Below, in pieces: positions 1 to 7,914 of a stretch of DNA of 64,000 bases. The notes under the pieces were generated by a model that was not told the origin of the DNA, did no database searches, and saw only the letters and a list, made by a program, of their open reading frames with translations. The position numbers were made by a program, and so were the translations under genes. The DNA lies in contig NZ_AUFE01000027.1 of assembly GCF_000426345.1 (NCBI RefSeq), positions 1 to 64,000 of the forward strand. The letters run 5' to 3'. The stretch's first letter is position 1; each line of letters begins with the position of its first letter. The stretch comes from Cupriavidus phytohabitans (GTDB lineage: Bacteria; Pseudomonadota; Gammaproteobacteria; Burkholderiales; Burkholderiaceae).

Positions 1-226
1 GGCGAGGCCGGCCAGCGGCACTGACGCCGGCACCGGCCACTGCCAGTGTCGGACCAAACAAGTCCTCGCCGACCACAGTGCGTCCATCCTTCCCCTTGCG
101 CGCAAGCACCGGCGCCAGGGCCGCCTCAATGTTGTTCCATGGCATCCGGGTCGCCAGCACTGCGAGCGGATGCCGTAGATCAATCATCCCGTCCAAGCGG
201 CTGCGAAAGAAGTCCGGTGTGCTCAT
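1..226 (-). mobile_element. IS5-type transposase, N-terminal part, cut by window edge
   Basis: Read on the minus strand from an ATG at 226, the product begins MSTPDFFRSRLDGMIDLRHP and continues with a segment ending LATRMPWNNIEAALAPVLARKGKDG in pieces. This is the typical N-terminus of IS5-group DDE transposases, which carry a DFFRxxLDxMIDxRHPLAVLxxRMPW pattern. About 75 codons are visible and the frame is open to the window edge. The catalytic core lies outside the window, so intactness cannot be judged. The clear family N-terminus makes the call firm; the exact IS name is not recognisable. Confidence 0.8.
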
Positions 227-821
227 CAGCAAGGCCCTCAAATCTCCCAGGATTTAAATCAGATTCCTATTCGATCTGGGAGTTCTGCACGCAGCACAAT
301 TCTTCCGACGCCTTGCTGCGCCTTACCCTTCAACATTCTGCAGGCCGGACTAAGTAATAAGAGATATAAAGCTGGAATAGAGCGCGCAACAGTCCGGCAT
401 ATTTTCCGGCGGACAAGGGTCGAGGCGGACCATGAAAGCAGCGGGCGAAACGCCCCACAGGTCCGTTGCTTCGCACTGAAAAGCTATGGCCGCATGGATG
501 ATGAGCGCGGTCGCACGAACCTCAATCCTCGACAACAGCGCCGGCTGCCGTCGGAGGCAAAAATAAAAATGCAATTAATCGCCAAGCTGGTCGATCGGCA
601 GTCTTCGTAGCAGCACGCAGATGGGCGGGGAACCGAAGTTTCGCGGGTTCATGGACACTTGAGCACCGTGCGCGGGATTCTGGATTGGTCTTGCATTGCA
701 CGCTCTCCGGCTCTTTGGTACCGAGACGAAACCCCGAGGCGGGGCGGCATTCCAGGAATCCGGTGCAGCGCTTACGGGATTGCTTGGCCCAGGTCTGGAC
801 GCACCGAAGAGTCTGCGCTAC
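227..821. other. Gene-free stretch beside the IS5 element
   Basis: No convincing gene is seen here. Short open frames lack ribosome sites and family motifs. The stretch holds an inverted CTCCCAG/CTGGGAG pair near 244-281, just outside the transposase start and possibly part of the element's end, and the left copy of a 19-bp direct repeat at 566-584. Confidence 0.5.
566..584 (+). repeat. 19-bp direct repeat, left copy
   Basis: AAAATGCAATTAATCGCCA occurs here and again, in the same orientation, at 7508-7526. The two copies bracket the complete IclR/Bug/CoA-transferase module. The sequence is AT-rich compared with its surroundings and lies outside genes in both places. Confidence 0.7.
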
Positions 822-1646
822 CTACGGTGCCTCATGGGCGCCGGTGGCACCGCTGGTGATGATTTGCTGCATGTGCAGCTGCGCAATACTGCTATCGAAT
901 CGCCCTCCATTGCCGCCGAGGATCTCGGTGGCCTGCCTGGCAGTCTTTAGCAGCGTTGTCACTGCCGCGAACATGGTCGGCGCAGCGGCGAGTCTCTGCT
1001 TTGGCCCGGACAAGGTCAAGGCGCCGACGAGTTGCCCCATCGCGCTGAAAACAGGGACTGAAGCGGCCGCAGTCTCGGACTCGCGCTCGCCATATGACAC
1101 AGCCCACAAGCGCTCGCGAACCTCGTGCCAGCGTTCATCGCTGGTTTCGCTGAACGCCAGCAACACCTTGCCCGAGGCACCGCGATCAATGGGGAACTCA
1201 TCGCCGACACCGATCGCGACGCGCACAGCGCGCGCCGGCTCCACCCGATACAGCACCAGCCGCCGGTCCCCCTGACGGACATAGAACGAAGCGGTCTCGC
1301 CAAGCTCGCGGCTGAGTTGCTCAAGCAAAGGCTCAATGACAGGACCGACGCGAAACGATCGCTGATAAATCGCGGCCAGCCGTAGCGGCTGTGGGCCAAT
1401 TGCATACTGGCCATCGTCAAGCTTGCGAATGAAGCCGCCGTGCTCCAGCGCGCCCAGCAAGCGCAACACCGTACTCTTGTACATATCCGTGCGGCGCGAG
1501 AGTTCCGTCAGCGTCAGGCGGTCATCGTTGGGGCCGAATGCCCCAAGAATGGCAAAAGCGCGATCCAGCACCGCCACGCCGCTGGAACTGTCGGCAGGCG
1601 GGACCTCGGTCCGGCCATCGAGCGGAGAAGTGGAGTTGTGGCCCAT
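822..1646 (-). CDS. IclR-family transcriptional regulator
   Basis: This is predicted to repress or activate the divergent amidohydrolase-Bug-CoA-transferase operon. An N-terminal winged helix-turn-helix is visible (AVLDRAFAILGAFG, then LTLTELSRRTDMYKSTVLRL), followed by the IclR effector-binding domain with conserved GxxFPIDRGASGKVLLAF-type residues. Length (274 aa) is normal for IclR. The frame extends upstream to a GTG at 1682, adding 12 residues, but neither start has a clear Shine-Dalgarno sequence; the internal ATG was chosen because the HTH still has a normal leader. A 14-bp palindrome at 1705-1718 in the divergent promoter is a candidate operator. The effector is unknown, probably a substrate of the operon. 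Confidence 0.9.
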   Translation of the reverse strand: MGHNSTSPLDGRTEVPPADSSSGVAVLDRAFAILGAFGPNDDRLTLTELSRRTDMYKSTVLRLLGALEHGGFIRKLDDGQYAIGPQPLRLAAIYQRSFRVGPVIEPLLEQLSRELGETASFYVRQGDRRLVLYRVEPARAVRVAIGVGDEFPIDRGASGKVLLAFSETSDERWHEVRERLWAVSYGERESETAAASVPVFSAMGQLVGALTLSGPKQRLAAAPTMFAAVTTLLKTARQATEILGGNGGRFDSSIAQLHMQQIITSGATGAHEAP

Positions 1647-1704
1647 GTTGGTCGTGGCTGTTTGTTCTGTCCAGTAGAACACGTTTTCAAAAAAATAGAA
1701 AGAT

Positions 1705-1718
1705 GAGGGTATACCCTC
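1705..1718. promoter_or_regulatory. Palindromic candidate operator between iclR-type gene and amidohydrolase
   Basis: GAGGGTATACCCTC is a perfect 14-bp palindrome. Imperfect AGAAAGA/TCCTTTCT arms on both sides make a larger dyad. It sits in the divergent intergenic space, the place expected for the adjacent IclR regulator to bind. Binding is an inference. Confidence 0.5.
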
Positions 1719-1791
1719 CTTTCTAACGCGGTTTCTCGCGCCTAAAGTTCTTTTCCATAGAACACGGGTCTGTCTGAGAGAACAAAGCGCG

Positions 1792-2808
1792 ATGAGTAAC
1801 TACCTTCCCGTTCGGCCCGAATGGCTAGCCTCTGCCACCGAGGAGGCGCTTGAGCCGTTGTTGCCAATCGTCGATGCGCATCACCATTTCTACGAGCGCC
1901 CGGGATGGACCTACCTGCGCGACGACTATCTGCAGGATCTGCGCTGCGGGCACAACATCCAGGCGTCCGTGTATATGCAAGCCCTGACCCGCTACCGCGT
2001 AGCAGGCCCTGAGGCACTACGTCCGGTCGGCGAAACCGAGTTTGTTTCGCAGGCAACGCCAACGCACGCCGGCGGGGAGCCTCAAGTTGCCCAGGCCATC
2101 GTGGGCTACGCGGACTTGCGGCGTGGCGCGGCTGTGCGCGAAGTCCTGGAAGCCCACCTCGCTGCCGGCGGCGGCCGTTTCCGGGGCGTGCGCCACCTCA
2201 CCACCTGGGATGCCGACGCCTCCCTCGCCAATCCTCTTACCGCCGCACCCCGCGGACTGCTGCTGGATCCTGGATACCGCGCAGGCGTTGCAGAGCTGGC
2301 GCCCCTGGGACTGTCCTACGATGCCTGGCTGTTCTTTCCGCAGCTCCCGGAATTGTTCGACCTGGCCAAAGCCAACCCGGATACGGTTGTCATCGTCAAC
2401 CATTGCGGCGGCATCGTGCGCATCGGCCAGTACCGTGACAAGCCGGCGGAAGTGTTCACGCAGTGGTCGCGCCACATGCGCGAACTGGCCCGCCTACCTA
2501 ACGTACGCGTCAAGCTGGGCGGCCTGGGCATGCGCATCAACGGCTTTGGCTTTGACCAGGGGGAGCGCCCGCCGTCATCGGTTCAGCTCGCCGACACGTG
2601 GAAACCGTGGATGCTCACGTGCGTGGAAGCGTTTGGCGCCGAGCGCTGCATGTTCGAAAGCAATTTCCCGGTCGACAAGGGTTCGTACCCCTACAGCAAC
2701 GGCTGGAACGCCTTCAAGCGCCTGACTGCACAGGCCAGCGCAGCCGAGCGCGACGCGCTGTTCCGCGGGACGGCCAGTGCCGTGTACCGGCTTGGCGAAT
2801 CGCCTTAA
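1792..2808 (+). CDS. Amidohydrolase family 2 (TIM-barrel, lactonase-like) hydrolase
   Basis: This is a cytoplasmic metal-dependent hydrolase of the amidohydrolase_2 fold, the family of 2-pyrone-4,6-dicarboxylate lactonase and related lactone hydrolases and decarboxylases. The strand-1 metal motif appears as VDAHHHFY (about residues 27-34). Further barrel motifs are VIVNHCGG (about 199-206) and a FESNFPVDK segment near the C-terminus that supplies the usual late acidic residue. The 338-aa length is normal. It is the first gene after the divergent IclR regulator and precedes a Bug receptor by 92 bp, which suggests hydrolysis of an imported lactone or cyclic acid. The substrate cannot be read from sequence. 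Confidence 0.85.
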   Translation: MSNYLPVRPEWLASATEEALEPLLPIVDAHHHFYERPGWTYLRDDYLQDLRCGHNIQASVYMQALTRYRVAGPEALRPVGETEFVSQATPTHAGGEPQVAQAIVGYADLRRGAAVREVLEAHLAAGGGRFRGVRHLTTWDADASLANPLTAAPRGLLLDPGYRAGVAELAPLGLSYDAWLFFPQLPELFDLAKANPDTVVIVNHCGGIVRIGQYRDKPAEVFTQWSRHMRELARLPNVRVKLGGLGMRINGFGFDQGERPPSSVQLADTWKPWMLTCVEAFGAERCMFESNFPVDKGSYPYSNGWNAFKRLTAQASAAERDALFRGTASAVYRLGESP

Positions 2809-2900
2809 TCCACCTTGAATTGCCAGCCCCTGCTGCTGCAGGCCAGCTCCTCCACCTTCTGCCAACAACCCACACGCCATCCGCCCGTACAGGAGACGAC

Positions 2901-3920
2901 ATGACTCACGCTCACACTCACCAGCCGTTCGCCACGGCAACCCGCCGCAGTTTTGCCCGGGCCATGCTCGGTTGCACGGTGTCGGCGCTGCTCGCCGCCG
3001 GCGTCACAGGCGCGGCTGCGGCCGAGGCCTATCCATCCCAGCCGGTCCGGCTGGTCGTGCCGTTCCCGCCTGCCGGCGGCACCGACGTGCTCTCGCGCCT
3101 GGTGTTCAACAAGATCGGCCAGGCCACGAATTGGAAGGTAGTGGTGGAGAACCGCGCCGGCGCCGGCGGCAATATCGGACTCGATAGCGTCGCCAAGGCC
3201 AAGCCGGATGGCTACACCCTGGGCATGGGCCAGACCGCCAACCTGGCGATCAATCCCACCTTGTATCCGAAGATGCCCTACAACGCCCGGAAGGACTTCA
3301 CGCCGGTAGTCCTGGTCGCGGCGCAACCGGTCGTGCTGATCGTGCGTAGCGATGCCCCTTACAAGAACGTTGCCGATCTGGTTGCGGCGGGCAAGGCGAA
3401 ACAGCTATCGATGGCATCGGCAGGCGCCGGCACCGTCGGCCACCTCACCGGCGAAATGTTCGCGCGCCGCGCCGGCATCAAGATGCTGCACGTCCCTTAC
3501 AAGGGAGCCTCACCAGCGCTGACCGACCTGATGGGCGGGCAGACCGATTTCTATTTCGCCACGCCGCCGATCGCGATGCCGATGGTCAAGGCCGGCAAGG
3601 TCCGTGCGATCGCCGTGACCTCCGCCAAACGCCTGCCGCTGCTTTCCGCCGTGCCGACCGTGGCGGAGTCGGGCTACGCCGGCTTCCAGGCGGAAGACTG
3701 GAAGGCCCTGGTGGCGCCCGCCGGCACGCCGGCGGAAGTGGTGGCGCGCCTGAATGCCGAGGTCAACAAAGTGCTGGCACAGCCGGACACCATCACCAGG
3801 CTGCGCGAAGAAGGCAGCGAGCCGCGCGGCGGCTCTGCCAAGGACCTGACGACCTTCATCCAGAGCGAAAACACGCGCTGGGGCGACATCGTGCGTCAGT
3901 CCGGCGCCCGCGTCGAGTAA
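2901..3920 (+). CDS. Bug-family (TctC-like) periplasmic solute receptor
   Basis: This is an extracytoplasmic binding protein of the tripartite tricarboxylate family, 339 aa. A long N-terminal region with twin arginine (RRSFARAMLG) and a hydrophobic stretch ending GAAAAEAYP looks like a signal peptide, possibly Tat-type. Typical Bug motifs follow: YPSQPVRLVVPFPPAGGTD, VVVENRAGAGGNIG, PDGYTLGMG, HVPYKGASPALTDLMGG and VPTVAES. The start at 2901 follows AGGAGACGAC. A longer open frame upstream is coding-frame overlap only. It probably binds a carboxylate used by the operon. No tctA/tctB membrane genes are adjacent. Confidence 0.92.
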   Translation: MTHAHTHQPFATATRRSFARAMLGCTVSALLAAGVTGAAAAEAYPSQPVRLVVPFPPAGGTDVLSRLVFNKIGQATNWKVVVENRAGAGGNIGLDSVAKAKPDGYTLGMGQTANLAINPTLYPKMPYNARKDFTPVVLVAAQPVVLIVRSDAPYKNVADLVAAGKAKQLSMASAGAGTVGHLTGEMFARRAGIKMLHVPYKGASPALTDLMGGQTDFYFATPPIAMPMVKAGKVRAIAVTSAKRLPLLSAVPTVAESGYAGFQAEDWKALVAPAGTPAEVVARLNAEVNKVLAQPDTITRLREEGSEPRGGSAKDLTTFIQSENTRWGDIVRQSGARVE

Positions 3921-3980
3921 TTCATTCAGTGGTGCCGCGGCGACTGTACTGCTGCAACACCACGCTATCGGAAGCCAGTC

Positions 3981-5180
3981 ATGCAAAAGCCTTTGCGCAA
4001 TACTCGCGTGCTCGACCTCACCAACGTGCTGGCCGGGCCCTTCTGCTGCCACCAGCTTGCCCATATGGGCGCCGAGGTCATCAAGGTGGAAACGCCCGGT
4101 ACCGGTGACCTGGCACGCCAGCTGGGCGCCGATGCCGAGCTGAACCAGCGCCTGATGGGCGTGTCGTTCCTCGCCCAGAATCCCGGCAAACAGTCGATCA
4201 CCATCAACTTGAAGCACGCCCATGGCAAGGAAATCTTCCGCAAGCTGGTGCGCAGCGCCGACGTGGTGGTGGAGAACTTTCGTCCCGGCGTGATGGACCG
4301 CCTCGGCCTGGGGTACGAGACGCTCAAGCAGGACAACCCGCGCCTGATCTATTGCGCGATCTCGGGCTTCGGCCAGGACGGCCCGCTGGCTGAACTGCCG
4401 GCCTACGACCAGATTATCCAGGGCATGTCCGGGGTGATGAGCATCACCGGCAACCCGCAGACGGCCCCGTACCGGGTCGGCTATCCGGTGTCGGACACCA
4501 TCGGCGGGCTGACCGCGGCCTTTGCGGTGGCGGCATCGCTCGCCGACCACCAGCGCACCGAGGGCTACTTCATTGATGTCTCGATGCTGGAAGCGACGCT
4601 CGCCACCATGGGCTGGGTGGTGTCGAACCACCTGATCGCGGGCAGGGCGCCGGTGCCGATGGGCAACGAGAACATGACCGCAAGCCCCTCGGGGACGTTC
4701 CGCACCGGCGACGGCCTGCTCAATATCGCCGCCAACAAGCAGGAACAGTTCGAGGCTGTGTGCCGCGTGGTGGGCAAGCCCGAACTGGCCACCGATGAAC
4801 GCTTCGCCCAGCGCCAGGCGCGGCTGGCCAACCGAGCTGCGCTGACGGCAGCGCTGGAGGCCGAGCTGGCCAGCAAAGCGGCCACCGAGTGGTGGCCGCT
4901 GCTGAACGAGGCCGGCGTACCGGCGGGACCCGTGCTGAGCGTGCCCGACACGCTCGCCCATCCCCAGGTGCGTGACCGCGGCATGATCGGTGAATTTGCC
5001 GATGCGCCGGGCGTTGGTCGCGACATTCGCGTGGTGCGTACGGGCTTCAAGCTCAATCGCGAGGCCCCGGCCGTCGACACGCCACCACCCGAACTCGGCC
5101 AGCATACGCGCGCGATCCTGGGCAGCCTGGGCTACAGCGACGCGGACATCGACCAACTCAGCCAGGAGCGCGCAATATGA
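3981..5180 (+). CDS. CaiB/BaiF class III CoA-transferase
   Basis: The protein should move CoA from an acyl-CoA donor to a carboxylic acid. The family signature is visible: an N-terminal VLDLTNVLAGPFCCHQLAHMGAEVIKVE-type segment, NLKHAHGKEIFRKLV and VVENFRPGVMDRLGLGYETL. The conserved Asp region YFIDVSMLEATLA around residue 197 matches the catalytic aspartate of formyl-CoA transferases. It is 399 aa, full length. Its stop overlaps the next start (ATGA), so it is translationally coupled to the citrate-synthase-fold protein. This suggests activation of a hydroxy acid to its CoA thioester, followed by cleavage. Confidence 0.92.
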   Translation: MQKPLRNTRVLDLTNVLAGPFCCHQLAHMGAEVIKVETPGTGDLARQLGADAELNQRLMGVSFLAQNPGKQSITINLKHAHGKEIFRKLVRSADVVVENFRPGVMDRLGLGYETLKQDNPRLIYCAISGFGQDGPLAELPAYDQIIQGMSGVMSITGNPQTAPYRVGYPVSDTIGGLTAAFAVAASLADHQRTEGYFIDVSMLEATLATMGWVVSNHLIAGRAPVPMGNENMTASPSGTFRTGDGLLNIAANKQEQFEAVCRVVGKPELATDERFAQRQARLANRAALTAALEAELASKAATEWWPLLNEAGVPAGPVLSVPDTLAHPQVRDRGMIGEFADAPGVGRDIRVVRTGFKLNREAPAVDTPPPELGQHTRAILGSLGYSDADIDQLSQERAI

Positions 5181-6049
5181 GCCGCATCGAACAAGCCCCC
5201 AACACGCCCGATAGCACCATGGACGCCGGCCAACGCTTGTCGCAGGACTGGTGGCGCACCGAGATCATCGACATGCGCCCCGGCGAAATTCGCTATCGAG
5301 GCTATCCCATCGAGCAGCTGATCGGCCGCGTGTCGTTCGCACAGATGATCTGGCTGATGCTGCGCGGCGAACTGCCGGGGCCCGGCCAGGGCGAACTGCT
5401 TGATGCCGCCCTGATGGCGGCCGTGGACCACGGCCCGCAGGCGCCCAGCATCGCCATCGCGCGCATGGCGGCCACCTGCGGCGTGGGGCTGAACAACGCG
5501 ATGGCCTCGGCTGTCAACGTGCTGGGCGACGTGCATGGCGGTGCCGGCGAGCAGGCCGTCGAGCTGTACCAGGACATCGCGCAACGCATCGACGCAGGCG
5601 CCGGCCTGGATGAGGCGGTCGGTGCCGGCCTGGAGCGCTACCGCGACCTGCACGGCAAGTTCGTCTCAGGGTTCGGCCACCGCTTTCATCCGCTGGATCC
5701 CCGGGCGCCGCGGCTGCTGGCGCTGGTCGACCAGGCATCGGAGAGAGGCGTGGTCAACGGCCGCTACGCCGCGATTGCGCGCGCAGTGGAAAACGCCCTT
5801 GGCGCAGGCCGCAGCAAGCCGATCCCGATGAATATCGACGGCGCCACCGCTGTCATCTATGCCGAACTCGGCTTCCCGGCGCCGCTGGCGCGCGGGCTGT
5901 TCTGCCTGTCCCGCTCGGTCGGCATTCTCGCGCATGCGTGGGAGCAGACCAACCAGGGCGGGCGCAACAAGGGACCGATCCCTCGGCAGTTCCTGTGGAC
6001 GTATGACGGCACGCCCCAGCGCGACGTGCCGGAGCCTCCGCGCGAATAG
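5177..6049 (+). CDS. Citryl-CoA-lyase-like protein (citrate synthase fold)
   Basis: This is a short (290 aa) member of the citrate synthase superfamily. The three catalytic positions are recognisable: H120 in VHGGAGEQ, H168 or H171 in GFGHRFHPLDPRAP, and D221 in MNIDGATA. Small standalone proteins of this type are usually annotated citryl-CoA lyase, which cleaves a 3-hydroxyacyl-CoA to acetyl-CoA plus an oxo acid. The ATGA overlap with the upstream CoA-transferase ties the two reactions together: thioester formation, then retro-Claisen cleavage. Synthesis in the reverse direction cannot be excluded from sequence. Confidence 0.82.
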   Translation: MSRIEQAPNTPDSTMDAGQRLSQDWWRTEIIDMRPGEIRYRGYPIEQLIGRVSFAQMIWLMLRGELPGPGQGELLDAALMAAVDHGPQAPSIAIARMAATCGVGLNNAMASAVNVLGDVHGGAGEQAVELYQDIAQRIDAGAGLDEAVGAGLERYRDLHGKFVSGFGHRFHPLDPRAPRLLALVDQASERGVVNGRYAAIARAVENALGAGRSKPIPMNIDGATAVIYAELGFPAPLARGLFCLSRSVGILAHAWEQTNQGGRNKGPIPRQFLWTYDGTPQRDVPEPPRE

Positions 6050-6200
6050 GACCACGATGCCGTCTTGCGACGAGCGAGACGTCATCCAAAGCATCTCTCG
6101 ACAAGACGCGGGCGACGGCAGTCGCCCCGCGATGACCCGCATCGCCCGGACGCCGCATCACCGGCGCCGGACAACGACAAGCCACACCAAGGAGACAACC

Positions 6201-7160
6201 ATGTTGAACCGACTGATCGCTACCGTTGCCATGCTCTGCGCCACCCTGCCGGGCCATGCCGAGACCTGGCCCAGCAAGCCGGTGCGCATCGTCGTGCCGT
6301 ACTCGGCCGGCGGCACCACCGATTTCGTTGCCAGGCAGGTCGCCCAGAAACTGACCGAGAGCACCGGCAAATCCTTTTTTGTTGAAAACAAGCCAGGAGC
6401 CAGCGGGACGATCGGTACCATGCAAGTCGCGCGCGCCGCCCCCGACGGTTACACCCTGCTCGCGAACGACACCACGTACACGATGCTGCCGTCACTCTTC
6501 AAGACCCTGCCCTGGGACCATGAGCGTGACCTGGTGCCGGTCACCACCATCGCGCAGACGCCGGTAATTATCATTGTTCCTACAGGATCGGCATTCAAAA
6601 ACCTGCAGCAACTGATCGCATACGCCAAGCAGAACCCCGGCAAGCTCAACTTTGGCTCCGGCGGCGCAGGGAGCTCGACACATCTGGCGGCAGAAGTGTT
6701 CGAGAAAAGCTCAGGCGTCTCCCTGACGCACATTCCCTACAAGGGCGCTGGCGAAGCATTGATGGGCCTGATTGCCGGAAATGTCGATCTGCTGATTACC
6801 GCGACACCCACTGCGATCCCGCAGGTCAAGGGCGGCAAGGCACGAGCGTTGGCGGTCACTGGTGCAGCCCGTGTACCGACACTCCCGGAGGTGCCGACGT
6901 TCACCGAGGCTGGACTGAAAGATTACGCCGTGACCAACTGGTTTGGCCTTGCTGCGCCCAAGGGGACGCCTCCAGACCTGGTTGCCAAGCTTCAGTCCGA
7001 AGTGCAGAAGAGCGTGCAAAGCGCCGACGTCAAGGAGCGACTGGCGAGCATGGGGGCACAACCCGGCGGAATTCCGTCAGCGGAGTTTGCGAAACGGATC
7101 AAGCAAGACACCGTTACCTGGACGCAAGTGGCAAAGGCAGCCAATGTCAAGCCGGAGTAA
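6201..7160 (+). CDS. Bug-family (TctC-like) periplasmic solute receptor
   Basis: A second Bug receptor of the same operon, 319 aa, with a clean Sec signal peptide (MLNRLIATVAMLCATLPGHA) cleaved before ETWPSKPVRIVVPYS. Bug motifs include AGGTTDFVARQVA, VENKPGASGTIG, PDGYTLLAND and HIPYKGAGEALMGLIAG. The start follows AGGAGACAACC. It lies 151 bp after the lyase gene, so it may be read through or have its own promoter. Two receptors in one operon suggest two related substrates, or one recent duplicate with drifted specificity. No membrane partner is nearby. Confidence 0.92.
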   Translation: MLNRLIATVAMLCATLPGHAETWPSKPVRIVVPYSAGGTTDFVARQVAQKLTESTGKSFFVENKPGASGTIGTMQVARAAPDGYTLLANDTTYTMLPSLFKTLPWDHERDLVPVTTIAQTPVIIIVPTGSAFKNLQQLIAYAKQNPGKLNFGSGGAGSSTHLAAEVFEKSSGVSLTHIPYKGAGEALMGLIAGNVDLLITATPTAIPQVKGGKARALAVTGAARVPTLPEVPTFTEAGLKDYAVTNWFGLAAPKGTPPDLVAKLQSEVQKSVQSADVKERLASMGAQPGGIPSAEFAKRIKQDTVTWTQVAKAANVKPE

Positions 7161-7333
7161 TTGGCGCGCATCTGCATTCCATGCCTGCGCGGCGGCATTC
7201 CAGCGGCGCTCGACGTCTTGCAGTATGGCCTGTGCGCGCCCCGCGGCCGTGCTGATGGTGACTATATATCGGTCATGCTTGCCATGTCGTTTCAAGGAGG
7301 TCCGCGCTTCCCGCCATCCTTGTCTCCCAGCTT

Positions 7334-7474
7334 TGCAGACCATGCTACGACGATGGCGCGCTGCGGCTGGAGATCCATGTCGGCCGCAGTCCGTTCCTGA
7401 TGGAAGCACTGCGCCGCGGCGAGATCGACCTGACCGTCTCCACGCGCGAGGATGCCACGCTGGACGGATCTTCG
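7334..7474 (+). pseudogene. LysR-type regulator fragment
   Basis: One frame reads YDDGALRLEIHVGRSPFLME followed by ALRRGEIDLTVSTREDATLDG. This is the start of a LysR substrate-binding domain (LRxEIHxGRSxxLxxALRRGEIDLxVSTR). The DNA-binding half and the rest of the effector domain are missing, and similarity stops about 30 bp before the 19-bp repeat. It is a truncated remnant, perhaps cut when the neighbouring module arrived. Confidence 0.65.
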
Positions 7475-7507
7475 ACAACACGGGCAGAAATCAAGGCTGT
7501 CTGGAAG

Positions 7508-7526
7508 AAAATGCAATTAATCGCCA
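7508..7526 (+). repeat. 19-bp direct repeat, right copy
   Basis: Identical to 566-584 and in the same orientation. The next bases also partly match (AGC versus GGC). It follows the LysR fragment and closes the 6.9-kb segment that carries the IclR module. Confidence 0.7.
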
Positions 7527-7616
7527 GGCGAGCAACCCAACAAAGAATGGAGCCAACAGGCAAGTGGGTTTGTGTTCGTGATGTCCCGCCGGGACTGCTC
7601 AGGGTAGGCTCGGAGG

Positions 7617-7638
7617 TACTTTCACGATCGTGAAAGTA
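7617..7638. promoter_or_regulatory. Perfect 22-bp palindrome upstream of AspT-type transporter
   Basis: The two half-sites TACTTTCACGA and TCGTGAAAGTA form an uninterrupted perfect palindrome. It lies about 277 bp before the transporter start. It has the size and symmetry of a dimeric repressor operator, but no regulator gene is adjacent and I do not recognise the motif. Confidence 0.5.
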
Positions 7639-7914
7639 AAATTCGCCTTGCCTGAAGCTCACTGGCGGTGCTCGCGGAGAAGCTGTGTGGGGGCTCTTGC
7701 GCCGGCAGCTTGCGGCATGTGGCATGCCTCGTCCGTCTGGCGGGCAGCCGTCCTATGCCCGGCACCGCAACCGTGGAATCGATTTGACGTCCGGCACAAT
7801 TGACCTACCCTGCATATTCAGGCCCTGAGCGAGGAGAGCGGTGCTCCCCGCCCATCTATTTCGGCAAGCCATACCGGCCTGTCCCGCTGATCTTTCGGCT
7901 AGAAGGAACTGGCA

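Larger units (their letters stand above)
7161..7914. other. Long non-coding stretch with LysR debris, repeat and palindrome
   Basis: No intact gene is present. The stretch contains a LysR gene fragment (about 7334-7474), the right copy of the 19-bp direct repeat (7508-7526) and a perfect 22-bp palindrome (7617-7638). The last 270 bases lead into the AspT-type transporter and probably hold its promoter. Confidence 0.6.

Noticed and set aside
243-281. CTCCCAG/CTGGGAG inverted pair taken as a terminator
   Set aside because: The loop is 25 nt and there is no T-run; it is as likely part of the IS end, so it was not listed as a terminator.
350-574. 74-codon minus-strand frame near the window start
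   Set aside because: No ribosome site, no recognisable family, and located in a gene-poor region next to an IS fragment.
3510-5156. Very long minus-strand open frame (548 codons) opposite the CoA-transferase and Bug genes
   Set aside because: It is an antisense frame created by GC-rich codon use; it lacks family motifs and overlaps two well-supported genes.
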